DNA from: an uncultured Spirochaetales bacterium
GTDB lineage: Bacteria > Spirochaetota > Spirochaetia > Treponematales > Treponemataceae
DNA length: 5,272 nt
NCBI GenBank assembly: GCA_946061495.1
Contig: CAMGSV010000175.1
Span: 1 to 5,272 of the forward strand
Direction: 5' to 3'
A model generated the notes under the pieces. The model was not told the DNA's origin and ran no database searches. It was given only the letters and a program-made list of their open reading frames with translations. Of the stretch, positions 1 to 5,272 are shown piece by piece. The translations under genes were made by a program, and so were the position numbers. Position 1 is the first letter of the stretch; each line of letters starts with the position of its first letter.

Positions 1-1
1 G

Positions 2-154
2 TCCTATGTCACCCATCTCCGCTGCACCAGCGTCAAAATCAAAACCCCCGCCCCCATCCAGTTGGACGGGGAAATCTACCACAACCTGGATTTTGACGCC
101 CGCATCATTCCCGGCGGCTGCAAAACCTTTGCAACGAGAATGGAGGGGGAATGA
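2..154 (+). CDS. Diacylglycerol kinase / YegS-type lipid kinase, C-terminal end (partial)
   Basis: This is the 3' end of a gene that starts before the window; the frame is open from base 2 and stops at TGA 152-154, giving 50 residues. The segment reads VKIKTPAPIQLDGEIYHN and then FDARIIPGGCKTF. A Pro-x-x-x-(Gln/Val)-x-Asp-Gly-Glu turn followed by a short strand and an I-x-P-G-(A/G) motif is how the C-terminal beta-sandwich of the DAGK catalytic/YegS/sphingosine-kinase-like family usually ends, with the Asp-Gly-Glu belonging to the substrate/metal region. Such enzymes phosphorylate diacylglycerol or related lipids at the inner membrane face. The nucleotide-binding domain lies outside the window, so substrate cannot be inferred. 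It ends 60 bases before carD, which has its own promoter, so read-through is possible but not needed. The family call rests on a short tail and is moderate; the reading frame itself is more secure. Confidence 0.6.
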   Translation, partial: SYVTHLRCTSVKIKTPAPIQLDGEIYHNLDFDARIIPGGCKTFATRMEGE

Positions 155-176
155 CCTCCGAGAAGTTCCTTCTTCT

Positions 177-205
177 TTGACCATTTCCTTATTTTATGGT
201 ATACT
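177..205 (+). promoter_or_regulatory. Extended -10 sigma-70-type promoter of carD-ispDF
   Basis: A -35 box TTGACC (177-182; consensus TTGACA) is followed by a 17-base spacer and a -10 box TATACT (200-205; consensus TATAAT). TGG at 197-199 supplies the TGn extension. Spacing, both hexamers and the extension are all near ideal. Transcription would begin about 7 bases past the -10, near 211-213, which is only 2-4 bases before the carD ATG at 215. The AGAAG at 206-210, the only purine-rich stretch at Shine-Dalgarno distance, would then not be in the mRNA. The prediction is from sequence alone. Confidence 0.8.
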
Positions 206-214
206 AGAAGAATC

Positions 215-847
215 ATGAGCAGTTCTGAGTATAAATTCCAAATTGACCAGAAGGTTGTGTATCCCAGCCAGGGTGTAGGCAAAATCACCGACATTACGGA
301 AAAGAAATTCAAGGACCAGATGCTTACGTATTATGTCATCTACCTTGCAGTCTCCGACATGGTGGTTATGGTTCCTGTGGACAAGGTTGAAGACTTGGGC
401 ATCCGTGCCATTGTCTCTGCTGAGGAGGCCCAGAAGGCCATAGACATGATGGCGGAGGAGGTGGAGCCCATCACCTCAGACTGGAAGCTCCGCTACCAGA
501 TGAACATGGACCTGCTGAAAAAGGGAACCATTCTGGATATTGCCACCATTGTCCGCTGCCTCTACCACCGCAGCAAGGTGAAGGAACTGCCGATTCTTGA
601 GCGCAAGCTCTATGACTCCGCCAAGAAGCTGCTGGAGGATGAGATTTCCTCCGCCCTGGATATTCCTGGCAAGGAGGTGGAGTCTATCCTGCTGTCAAAG
701 CTGGAGCCCATGGGACTGGTTCGGGATGCAAAGCACTCCGCCAACACCAATAGCTTTGACGATGACGAGGAATTCCTGGACGACGACACTGAAATCATCA
801 ATGACGATGACGACGATGATGATGATATGGACGGGGATGAGGATTAA
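215..847 (+). CDS. carD: CarD/CdnL-family RNA polymerase-binding transcription regulator
   Basis: This 210-residue protein belongs to the CarD/CdnL family, which binds the RNA polymerase beta subunit and stabilises the open promoter complex. Residues 8-65 form the RNAP-interacting Tudor-like domain, with the hallmark start FQIDQKVVYPSQGVGKI and later VPVDKVEDLGIR. Residues 68-170 are the helical DNA-contacting domain. W90 in SDWKLRY aligns with the wedge tryptophan (W85 in Mycobacterium tuberculosis CarD) that inserts at the upstream edge of the -10 bubble. Family members are usually about 160-190 residues; the excess here is a C-terminal tail (181-210) with 21 of 30 residues Asp or Glu, including eight consecutive Asp. 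The ATG at 215 is chosen because the conserved domain starts at residue 8 and the next Met is residue 36. The gene is preceded by a strong promoter so close that the transcript appears leaderless. ispDF follows after 6 bases. The spirochaete Borrelia has a CarD homologue (LtpA), so the family is expected in this phylum. The call is firm; the tail's role is unknown. Confidence 0.95.
   Translation: MSSSEYKFQIDQKVVYPSQGVGKITDITEKKFKDQMLTYYVIYLAVSDMVVMVPVDKVEDLGIRAIVSAEEAQKAIDMMAEEVEPITSDWKLRYQMNMDLLKKGTILDIATIVRCLYHRSKVKELPILERKLYDSAKKLLEDEISSALDIPGKEVESILLSKLEPMGLVRDAKHSANTNSFDDDEEFLDDDTEIINDDDDDDDDMDGDED
803..826 (+). repeat. GAC/GAT trinucleotide repeat encoding Asp8 in CarD
   Basis: Eight consecutive GAY codons (GAC GAT GAC GAC GAT GAT GAT GAT) encode residues 197-204 of CarD. 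Further Asp/Glu codons flank it on both sides. The last four units are identical GAT. A unit length of three means slippage would change tail length without breaking the frame or the ispDF coupling downstream. Confidence 0.8.
839..843 (+). promoter_or_regulatory. Shine-Dalgarno for ispDF inside the carD 3' end
   Basis: GAGGA (839-843) lies 10 bases before the ispDF ATG at 854 and is part of the final Asp-Glu-Asp codons of carD. The spacing is slightly long but workable. Because the site sits within translated carD sequence, and the carD stop (845-847) falls between it and the start codon, translation of ispDF is probably coupled to that of carD. Confidence 0.6.
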
Positions 848-853
848 CAGCTG

Positions 854-2254
854 ATGGACATTGCCGTCATCATAACGGCGGCTGGTTCCTCCACTCGCAT
901 GGGAGGCCAGAAGAAGGAGTACCGTTTCCTTCCTGATGGTGGAGGAACGGTGCTTTCCGCCGCCACCGAAGCATTCCTTTCAGCCATTCCGTCAGCAGCA
1001 GCTTTTCCCTCAAATCCCACCAATTCCATTACAGACCATCTTCATCCAAGGCTCACCACCGTGGTCATTACCCTGCCTCCCGACTCAGGGGAAGATGGTG
1101 CCAAGGCGACTCGACAGGCACTCTTCGCCTCCTCCAGGCTTGCGACCATCTGGAAAGACGACGCTGCCCCATACGCCAAAAACAAGGAAGTGCAGGGGAA
1201 GCCGCAGCTGGTGATGGTGGAGGGAGGCAAAAGCCGGCAGGAGTCAGTGTTCAAGGCACTGCAAGCCTTGGAGCAGTCCTCCGCTCCCGCTGCAAAGTCC
1301 CCCCAGAACAAACCACCGCCACCAGACCTTGTCCTCATCCATGATGGAGCCAGACCCTTTGTCTCCCGAAAGGAAATCCAAGAGGTGGTGGCGGCCACCA
1401 TCAAGCACGGGGCGGCGGCCTGCGGAATCCCTCCGGTGGACACCCAGAAGGAAATGAACCAGCAGGGATTCATCCTGCGCCATCTGGACCGGAACAAGCT
1501 GGTGGCCATCCAGACTCCCCAGGGCTTTGCCTTCAAACCACTGCTGGAAGCCCACCGAAAGGCCGCCGCCGCTGGATTTGACACCACCGACGACACTGCC
1601 ATCTGGGGAGAATACCTGGGGCCGGTGAAGATTACGCCAGGCTCAGTGGACAACAAGAAGATAACCTTTCCGGGCGATTTAGAAAACTGCTCCAGCTCAC
1701 ATTGTCCCCACAGAAACCCCGCCGACAACATTTTTCCTTCCACCATCGAAAACAATGCCCCAAGGAGTGACACCATGAAAATACGTACTGGACTGGGTTA
1801 TGACCTGCACCGGCTGGAGGCGGGCCGTCCGTTGATGCTCGGAGGCGTCCCCATCCCCTTCCCTAAGGGAGAAGCCGGCCATTCTGACGGAGATGTGCTG
1901 CTCCATGCCATTACCGATGCACTGCTGGGGGCCGCAGCCCTAACGGACATCGGGGAGCTCTTCCCCCCCTCGGAGCCTTTGTGGAAGGGGGCAGACTCAC
2001 GGCAACTGCTGGTGGCGGCCTGGAAGCTGGTGGTGGAAGCAGGCTGGCAGTTGGAAAACCTGGACTGTGTGGTGGCCATACAGGAGCCAAAGCTCCTTCC
2101 GTATCGCACCGCCATTCGGGAAAGCATCGCCGCCACCCTACAGGTGGAGGTGGAGCAGGTCTTTGTAAAGGCAAAGACTGGTGAAAGGCTTGGACCAGTA
2201 GGCACTGGAGAGGCAGTGGAGGTGTGGGCTACCTGCCTTTTGACAAAAGAGTAA
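854..2254 (+). CDS. ispDF: Bifunctional IspD/IspF: MEP cytidylyltransferase and MEcPP synthase
   Basis: This 466-residue fusion covers two non-consecutive steps of the cytosolic MEP isoprenoid pathway: CTP-dependent cytidylation of methylerythritol 4-phosphate, and cyclisation of CDP-ME 2-phosphate to MEcPP. Residues 1-277 are IspD: the CTP loop TAAGSSTRMGGQKKEY (R15 and K21 match E. coli R20 and K27), GGKSRQESV (124-132), IHDGARPF with D164, PVDTQKE with T197, LDRNKL with R213, TPQ (221-223) and DNKKIT with K269. Residues 308-466 are IspF: metal ligands D317, H319 and H351 in GYDLHR and HSDGDVLLHAI, TDIGELFP, ADSRQLL, and KAKTGERLGPVGTGE. All metal and catalytic positions I can place in IspD are present; IspF keeps its metal ligands but differs at T132, F139 and R142 (E. 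coli numbers). The IspD half is about 40-60 residues longer than usual, with extra segments between residues 41 and 157. The start ATG at 854 is 8 codons before the AAG motif. The linker 278-307 matches neither enzyme and its -1 frame looks like an IspD tail, so two separate genes with an indel remain possible. Confidence 0.93.
   Translation: MDIAVIITAAGSSTRMGGQKKEYRFLPDGGGTVLSAATEAFLSAIPSAAAFPSNPTNSITDHLHPRLTTVVITLPPDSGEDGAKATRQALFASSRLATIWKDDAAPYAKNKEVQGKPQLVMVEGGKSRQESVFKALQALEQSSAPAAKSPQNKPPPPDLVLIHDGARPFVSRKEIQEVVAATIKHGAAACGIPPVDTQKEMNQQGFILRHLDRNKLVAIQTPQGFAFKPLLEAHRKAAAAGFDTTDDTAIWGEYLGPVKITPGSVDNKKITFPGDLENCSSSHCPHRNPADNIFPSTIENNAPRSDTMKIRTGLGYDLHRLEAGRPLMLGGVPIPFPKGEAGHSDGDVLLHAITDALLGAAALTDIGELFPPSEPLWKGADSRQLLVAAWKLVVEAGWQLENLDCVVAIQEPKLLPYRTAIRESIAATLQVEVEQVFVKAKTGERLGPVGTGEAVEVWATCLLTKE
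1762..1777 (+). promoter_or_regulatory. Internal Shine-Dalgarno and ATG at the start of the IspF domain
   Basis: AAGGAG (1762-1767), 7 bases, then ATG (1775-1777) encodes Met308, immediately before KIRTGLGYDLHR, which is exactly where free-standing IspF proteins begin. This is a better ribosome binding site than that of ispDF itself. It either allows a separate IspF polypeptide of 159 residues to be made, or is the start signal of a formerly (or actually) separate ispF gene. A TGA in the -1 frame sits at 1768-1770 between the two elements. Confidence 0.7.
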
Positions 2255-2309
2255 AAAAATTGCCAGCCCATCGGCACCTCAGAAAACAGGGGATGGAATG
2301 AGCTGGCAA
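2253..2309 (-). terminator. Intrinsic terminator of the coiled-coil gene
   Basis: Read on the minus strand, TTGCCAGC (2309-2302) pairs with GCTGGCAA (2267-2260) as an 8-bp outer stem. An inner stem CCATC (2296-2292) with GATGG (2272-2268) can extend it past an asymmetric 5-base bulge. It is followed directly by seven T (2259-2253). The T-tract is complementary to the A-run that includes the ispDF TAA. On the plus strand the same hairpin is followed by CTACACG, with no T-run, so it should work only for the minus-strand gene, whose stop codon is 33 bases upstream of the stem. Confidence 0.75.
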
Positions 2310-2317
2310 CTACACGA

Positions 2318-2331
2318 GCCGGAGCACCGGC
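2318..2331. other. Small GC-rich hairpin between the convergent genes
   Basis: GCCGG AGCA CCGGC forms a 5-bp perfect stem with a 4-base loop. Neither strand has a T-tract directly after it, so it is not a standard intrinsic terminator. It could help end ispDF transcription or protect its 3' end; the sequence does not decide this. Confidence 0.4.
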
Positions 2332-2342
2332 CATGATGCATC

Positions 2343-5272
2343 TTATCGATCGGACTTGAACAGATCCAAAATCAGATTTACCTCGGAAACTGAAATATTC
2401 ATGGAGTTTGCAATCTCCGCAGCATCCCAGCCACGACGGGCCAAATCCTTTACATACTGACGCTTTGCCATGGAGGTAAGCTCCGAGCTGGAAGCATCAC
2501 TTTTAGGATTGTCGTGCTTGTAGATGGTATGCAGCAGGTTGATATGCTCATCAGCCACCTTTGCAACCTCCTGAATCCGTTCCTCCGTCCTGACAATGCC
2601 AGCTTGAGCATTCAGAACCCTATCGATACGATCCTCTGCCTGATTCAGAATGGTATCAAGGGAGTTCAACTTCTCCATCGCTTCGTTTATGCGTCCATTG
2701 CTTTCCAACAGATGGGTGACATCACTATGGACACCCTGAATTTTTGGAGGAATGGACTCAAGCTCCTCGTTGAACCCATTGATTCTGCCCTCCAGAACCT
2801 CCAGCTTACTGTAGGCATTCTCCACGTCCTGCACGGTCCTATCGATGAGCTGGTCCCTTCGCTCCAGCTCGTCATACCGATTGGAAATAACTCCCAGGGA
2901 ATCATGGAACGTTTTGATTTCAGTGTCGATCTGGCGCATATTCTCGTCAATCTGCTGGAGCATCTGAATCTTTGAGTCCATGGAGGTGGACAGATCCTTC
3001 AGCTGGTTGAACTCATCCTCCAGCCGCTCGATGTACGCCTTTTCGTCAGTGAAGCGCTGAAGCTTGTCGTTCAGGTCCTTGTCCAGCTGAGCGAGACGCT
3101 TGAATTCTTGATCAAGATTTGCCAAATCGGTGCGGAAGACTTCCAGCTTGGTCAGCTCGCCTTGGAGGGAGGCCAACTCGCTCTCCAGATTGTTCTTCAA
3201 CTCGCTGGTGCTCTCAATCAATGGAATCTGGGATGCCAGATGCTTGATGCGCTGATCCATATCATCAAATCTTACAATCATGTCACTCTCACGGGCATGG
3301 AGCTGCGCCATGATGTCCTTTTGAGCGGCGTCATTCCTGTCACGTATATCCTGGGCAACAGCCTGCATCTCCTTGATCACACGCTCGGTCTCCCTCACCT
3401 GATCGGCGAGCTGTTGCTGGCTCGACTGGTAGGCGGCGGCGTAGCTGGCGTCAAAGCCCTCCACAAACTGGCTTGACTTGGACTCGAAGTCCTCCAAAAC
3501 AGTTTGTGCACTCATCTTGATGCCCATCAGCTTCTCCTCCAGCGTCTTCTTCTGTTCGCTGATCTTGGAGGACAATTCATTGACATCGGACTGGAACGTG
3601 GTTCGCATGGTGGCCAGGGTGGTGGCAGTAGAATCAGACAGCTCCTTGATGCGGGTGTCCATAATCTGCCTGTGCTGGGCAAACTGCAGGTTAAACTCAT
3701 CCAGAGTGGACTTGATTTCCTGCTGGGACTGCTGCAGCTGATCCCGAGCGGCTGCCTCGATGGTGGAGAACTTGCCGTCGTAGACCTTCCGTGTTTCCTC
3801 GAACTGCTGACTCATCTTGTTCTTCCAATCCTGGAAGTTGGACAAGACATCATTTACAGTGTCGCGACTGATAGCATCAGCCTGTTGAGCCTGGGTTCGC
3901 AGTGACTCCAGCTGGTCGGACATCTCCTGCCGAGCAGCATTCAGTTGCCCAAGGGATTCAATGCTGTAGTTGTCCAAGTCCTGCTTCAGCTGCTCCGCCG
4001 CAGAAGTCCGGGCATCAGCAAAAAGCGCTGAATACTGAGCGGTGAAGTCTGTCAGTCGCTGCTCCATCTGCTGCACCTTATCGGAGAAGTCCTCCTGAAC
4101 CTTTTGAGAGGTATTCTTCATAGTGGACAGAGCATCACTGGACTGACGCTGCACCTGCTCCAGCTGCTGGCGCAATTGACTGGCCTTGTCTGCCTCCATA
4201 TCCTTCCACTGAGCCTCGTACTCCTGCTGCAATGTCAGCAAGCGGGCATCAAAGTCTTGTTGCCAGGCAGCAATGCGCTGGTTGAGGGATACCGCACGCT
4301 CCTGGAGTCCTTCCTGATACTGCTCCTGAAAGTCCTTGAGCTTTGCGGAAAGATTGTCCAGAGAATTGTCCTTCAACTCATTCAGGCGATCCTCCAGAGA
4401 GGACAACTGGTTTTCCAGCTGGCTGGACCGTTGGTTGATGGCCTGCTGGAGCCGATCCTGGGATTCCAGCTGGTCGTCGTTGAAGGACTTGAGCTGGGAC
4501 AGCATCCGGCGCTGCAGCTCATCCATGGACGTGCGCAGACTCTGCTCCATTATTTCCACATCGTTGCCAGCAGCATCAAACTTGTCAAAGCGATACTGGA
4601 GCTCCTGCCGATAGTCCGCCAGCTGGTTGTCAAAGAGAGCGATGAGATCTGTCTTTTGCTGAACGTAGTTGCGTGCCATGTCTGCCATGGAGCCCTTCAC
4701 CTTCTGGTCGAGATCAACCATGTTCTTTTCCACGTAGGCAGTGAACTCATCAAGCTGCTGACGAGTCTGTCCCTGGCGGAGTTCTAAATCCTGGGCTTGC
4801 TGCTCAGAGGATGATTTCATCTCATTCCAGAGGTTGGTCAGGTGATCAACCTGAGAGGACACCTCTCCCTGTGTATCCTCCACCGTCTTCACCATGCTGC
4901 TGAGCTTTTCATTAATCTGGTTCGCTCGCTCAGCATATATCGTGCGTGTGTTGTCCCACACCTGAGAGACGCTTGCATCCACATTGTTGCGGAGGTCTTC
5001 CACCTTGCTGTTGATTTTGGCACTATGCTCGTCACAAATTTGCTGAGTCTCGCTCCGCATCTGGGAGACCTGCTCCTCAACATGATTCCGCAGCTCTTCA
5101 ACCTGTCTGTTGATTTCAACACGATGCTCGTTACAGGTTTGCTGCGTGTTGCTCCGCATCAGAGAAACTTCCTCATCAACATACTCCTGCACTTCATCCA
5201 CCCGACTGTTGATTTCACTGCTTTTCTCGTCGCAGATTTTCTGGGTGTCGTTCCACACCTGGTTGACCTGCT
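2343..5272 (-). CDS. Giant coiled-coil protein, C-terminal part (SpiroCoCo-like), N-terminus outside window
   Basis: The frame is open from the window edge to TAA 2345-2343, giving 975 visible residues (numbering from the codon at 5270-5268). The GTG at 5256-5258 is internal to a repeat, so the true start lies outside. Composition is rich in Gln, Glu, Asp, Leu, Ser and Lys, with no signal peptide or membrane segment in the visible part. Residues 2-133 are four 33-residue hendecad repeats. Residues 134-682 continue as proline-free coiled coil with irregular heptad/hendecad spacing. The first proline is P683 (SQIPLIES); further breaks are P841-P842 (SIPPKIQG) and P922 (HDNPKSD). Residues about 940-970 (VKDLARRGWDAAEIANSMNI and on) look like a small helix-turn-helix of the kind ending several bacterial coiled-coil proteins (DUF6115/DUF2802-like). 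The architecture matches what I recall of the treponemal SpiroCoCo coiled-coil family; a structural or filament-forming role is inference. It is convergent with ispDF and has its own terminator. The only cysteines are C13, C46 and C79, one per repeat. Confidence 0.88.
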   Translation of the reverse strand, partial: QVNQVWNDTQKICDEKSSEINSRVDEVQEYVDEEVSLMRSNTQQTCNEHRVEINRQVEELRNHVEEQVSQMRSETQQICDEHSAKINSKVEDLRNNVDASVSQVWDNTRTIYAERANQINEKLSSMVKTVEDTQGEVSSQVDHLTNLWNEMKSSSEQQAQDLELRQGQTRQQLDEFTAYVEKNMVDLDQKVKGSMADMARNYVQQKTDLIALFDNQLADYRQELQYRFDKFDAAGNDVEIMEQSLRTSMDELQRRMLSQLKSFNDDQLESQDRLQQAINQRSSQLENQLSSLEDRLNELKDNSLDNLSAKLKDFQEQYQEGLQERAVSLNQRIAAWQQDFDARLLTLQQEYEAQWKDMEADKASQLRQQLEQVQRQSSDALSTMKNTSQKVQEDFSDKVQQMEQRLTDFTAQYSALFADARTSAAEQLKQDLDNYSIESLGQLNAARQEMSDQLESLRTQAQQADAISRDTVNDVLSNFQDWKNKMSQQFEETRKVYDGKFSTIEAAARDQLQQSQQEIKSTLDEFNLQFAQHRQIMDTRIKELSDSTATTLATMRTTFQSDVNELSSKISEQKKTLEEKLMGIKMSAQTVLEDFESKSSQFVEGFDASYAAAYQSSQQQLADQVRETERVIKEMQAVAQDIRDRNDAAQKDIMAQLHARESDMIVRFDDMDQRIKHLASQIPLIESTSELKNNLESELASLQGELTKLEVFRTDLANLDQEFKRLAQLDKDLNDKLQRFTDEKAYIERLEDEFNQLKDLSTSMDSKIQMLQQIDENMRQIDTEIKTFHDSLGVISNRYDELERRDQLIDRTVQDVENAYSKLEVLEGRINGFNEELESIPPKIQGVHSDVTHLLESNGRINEAMEKLNSLDTILNQAEDRIDRVLNAQAGIVRTEERIQEVAKVADEHINLLHTIYKHDNPKSDASSSELTSMAKRQYVKDLARRGWDAAEIANSMNISVSEVNLILDLFKSDR
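4872..5267 (-). repeat. Four 99-bp (33-residue) tandem hendecad repeats
   Basis: Units are 5267-5169, 5168-5070, 5069-4971 and 4970-4872 on the minus strand, each beginning at a Val codon. Invariant positions are V1, T8, E14, I19, N20 and V30; units 2 and 3 share 19 of 33 residues. Core positions fall at 1-4-8, 12-15-19 and 23-26-30, that is, three exact 11-residue hendecads per unit. Position 12 is Cys in units 1-3 and Tyr in unit 4; position 15 is Lys, His, His, Arg. The fourth unit is the most diverged and periodicity fades after it. The first unit begins 5 bases from the window end, so more copies may lie outside. Confidence 0.85.

Noticed and set aside
161..173. AGAAG/CTTCT inverted repeat after the lipid kinase stop as a terminator
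   Set aside because: The stem is 5 bp, AT-rich, with a 3-base loop and no true T-tract; too weak, and it abuts the carD -35 box.
1042..1776. Minus-strand open frame of 244 codons opposite ispDF
   Set aside because: It lies antisense to unmistakable IspD motifs, and its translation shows no domain pattern.
2240..2268. Consensus TTGACA at 2240-2245 near the end of ispDF as a possible promoter
   Set aside because: The bases 17 positions downstream (CCAGCC) are not a -10 box and no plus-strand gene follows.
2335..2342. Palindrome GATGCATC next to the coiled-coil stop codon as an operator
   Set aside because: It lies downstream of both convergent genes with no promoter nearby; an 8-base palindrome is expected by chance.
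3580..3608. TTGACA at 3580-3585 on the plus strand inside the coiled-coil gene
   Set aside because: No -10-like hexamer at 16-18 bases and no supported gene downstream; the match is incidental.
4104..4787. Long plus-strand open frame of 227 codons opposite the coiled-coil gene, rich in Leu, with similar ones at 2514-2975 and 3108-3476
   Set aside because: These are antisense shadows of CAG/CTG/GAG-rich coiled-coil codons; the translated Leu/Gln-rich sequence matches no family and lacks ribosome binding sites. The minus-strand frame has clear repeat structure.
5256..5258. GTG as the start codon of the coiled-coil protein
   Set aside because: The frame continues upstream to the window edge and the GTG falls at position 4 of a 33-residue repeat unit, so the gene is cut by the window rather than starting here.

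Overview
The window reads as a moderately GC-rich bacterial chromosome segment, most likely from a spirochaete of the Treponema group. The clues are a CarD/CdnL-type regulator directly followed by a joined IspD-IspF enzyme, and a very long Gln-rich coiled-coil protein with hendecad repeats and a small helix-turn-helix-like C-terminus, a type I associate with treponemes. This assignment is an inference; no rRNA or other marker gene is present.

Layout. Positions 2-154 (+) hold the last 50 codons of a probable diacylglycerol kinase/YegS-type lipid kinase. A 60-base gap contains a near-consensus sigma-70-type promoter with an extended -10, whose predicted start point lies only a few bases before the ATG of carD (215-847, +). 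Six bases after carD comes ispDF (854-2254, +), whose ribosome binding site lies inside the end of carD, so the two are probably one transcript and translationally coupled. A short convergent intergenic region (2255-2342) contains an intrinsic terminator for the opposite strand, with a T-tract that overlaps the ispDF stop codon, and a separate small GC hairpin. The rest (2343-5272, -) is the C-terminal 975 codons of a giant coiled-coil protein whose N-terminus lies beyond the window. Its first visible part is an array of four 33-residue (99-bp) repeats that runs toward the window edge.

How the genes fit together. carD (RNA polymerase-binding modulator of promoter opening) and ispDF (two steps of the MEP isoprenoid pathway) share a transcript by position; there is no obvious direct biochemical link. 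The coiled-coil gene is a separate convergent unit, probably structural.

Most worth checking: the ispD-ispF junction. The in-frame linker is unlike either enzyme. The -1 frame gives a more natural IspD tail that ends in TGA four bases before an ATG with a perfect AAGGAG, exactly at the start of the IspF domain. The locus may therefore be two genes, a recent fusion by a one-base indel, a frameshift site, or a fusion with an internal IspF start. Other points of interest are the apparently leaderless carD, the Asp-rich CarD tail encoded by a trinucleotide repeat, the altered IspF isoprenoid pocket, and Cys/His core positions in the coiled-coil repeats.
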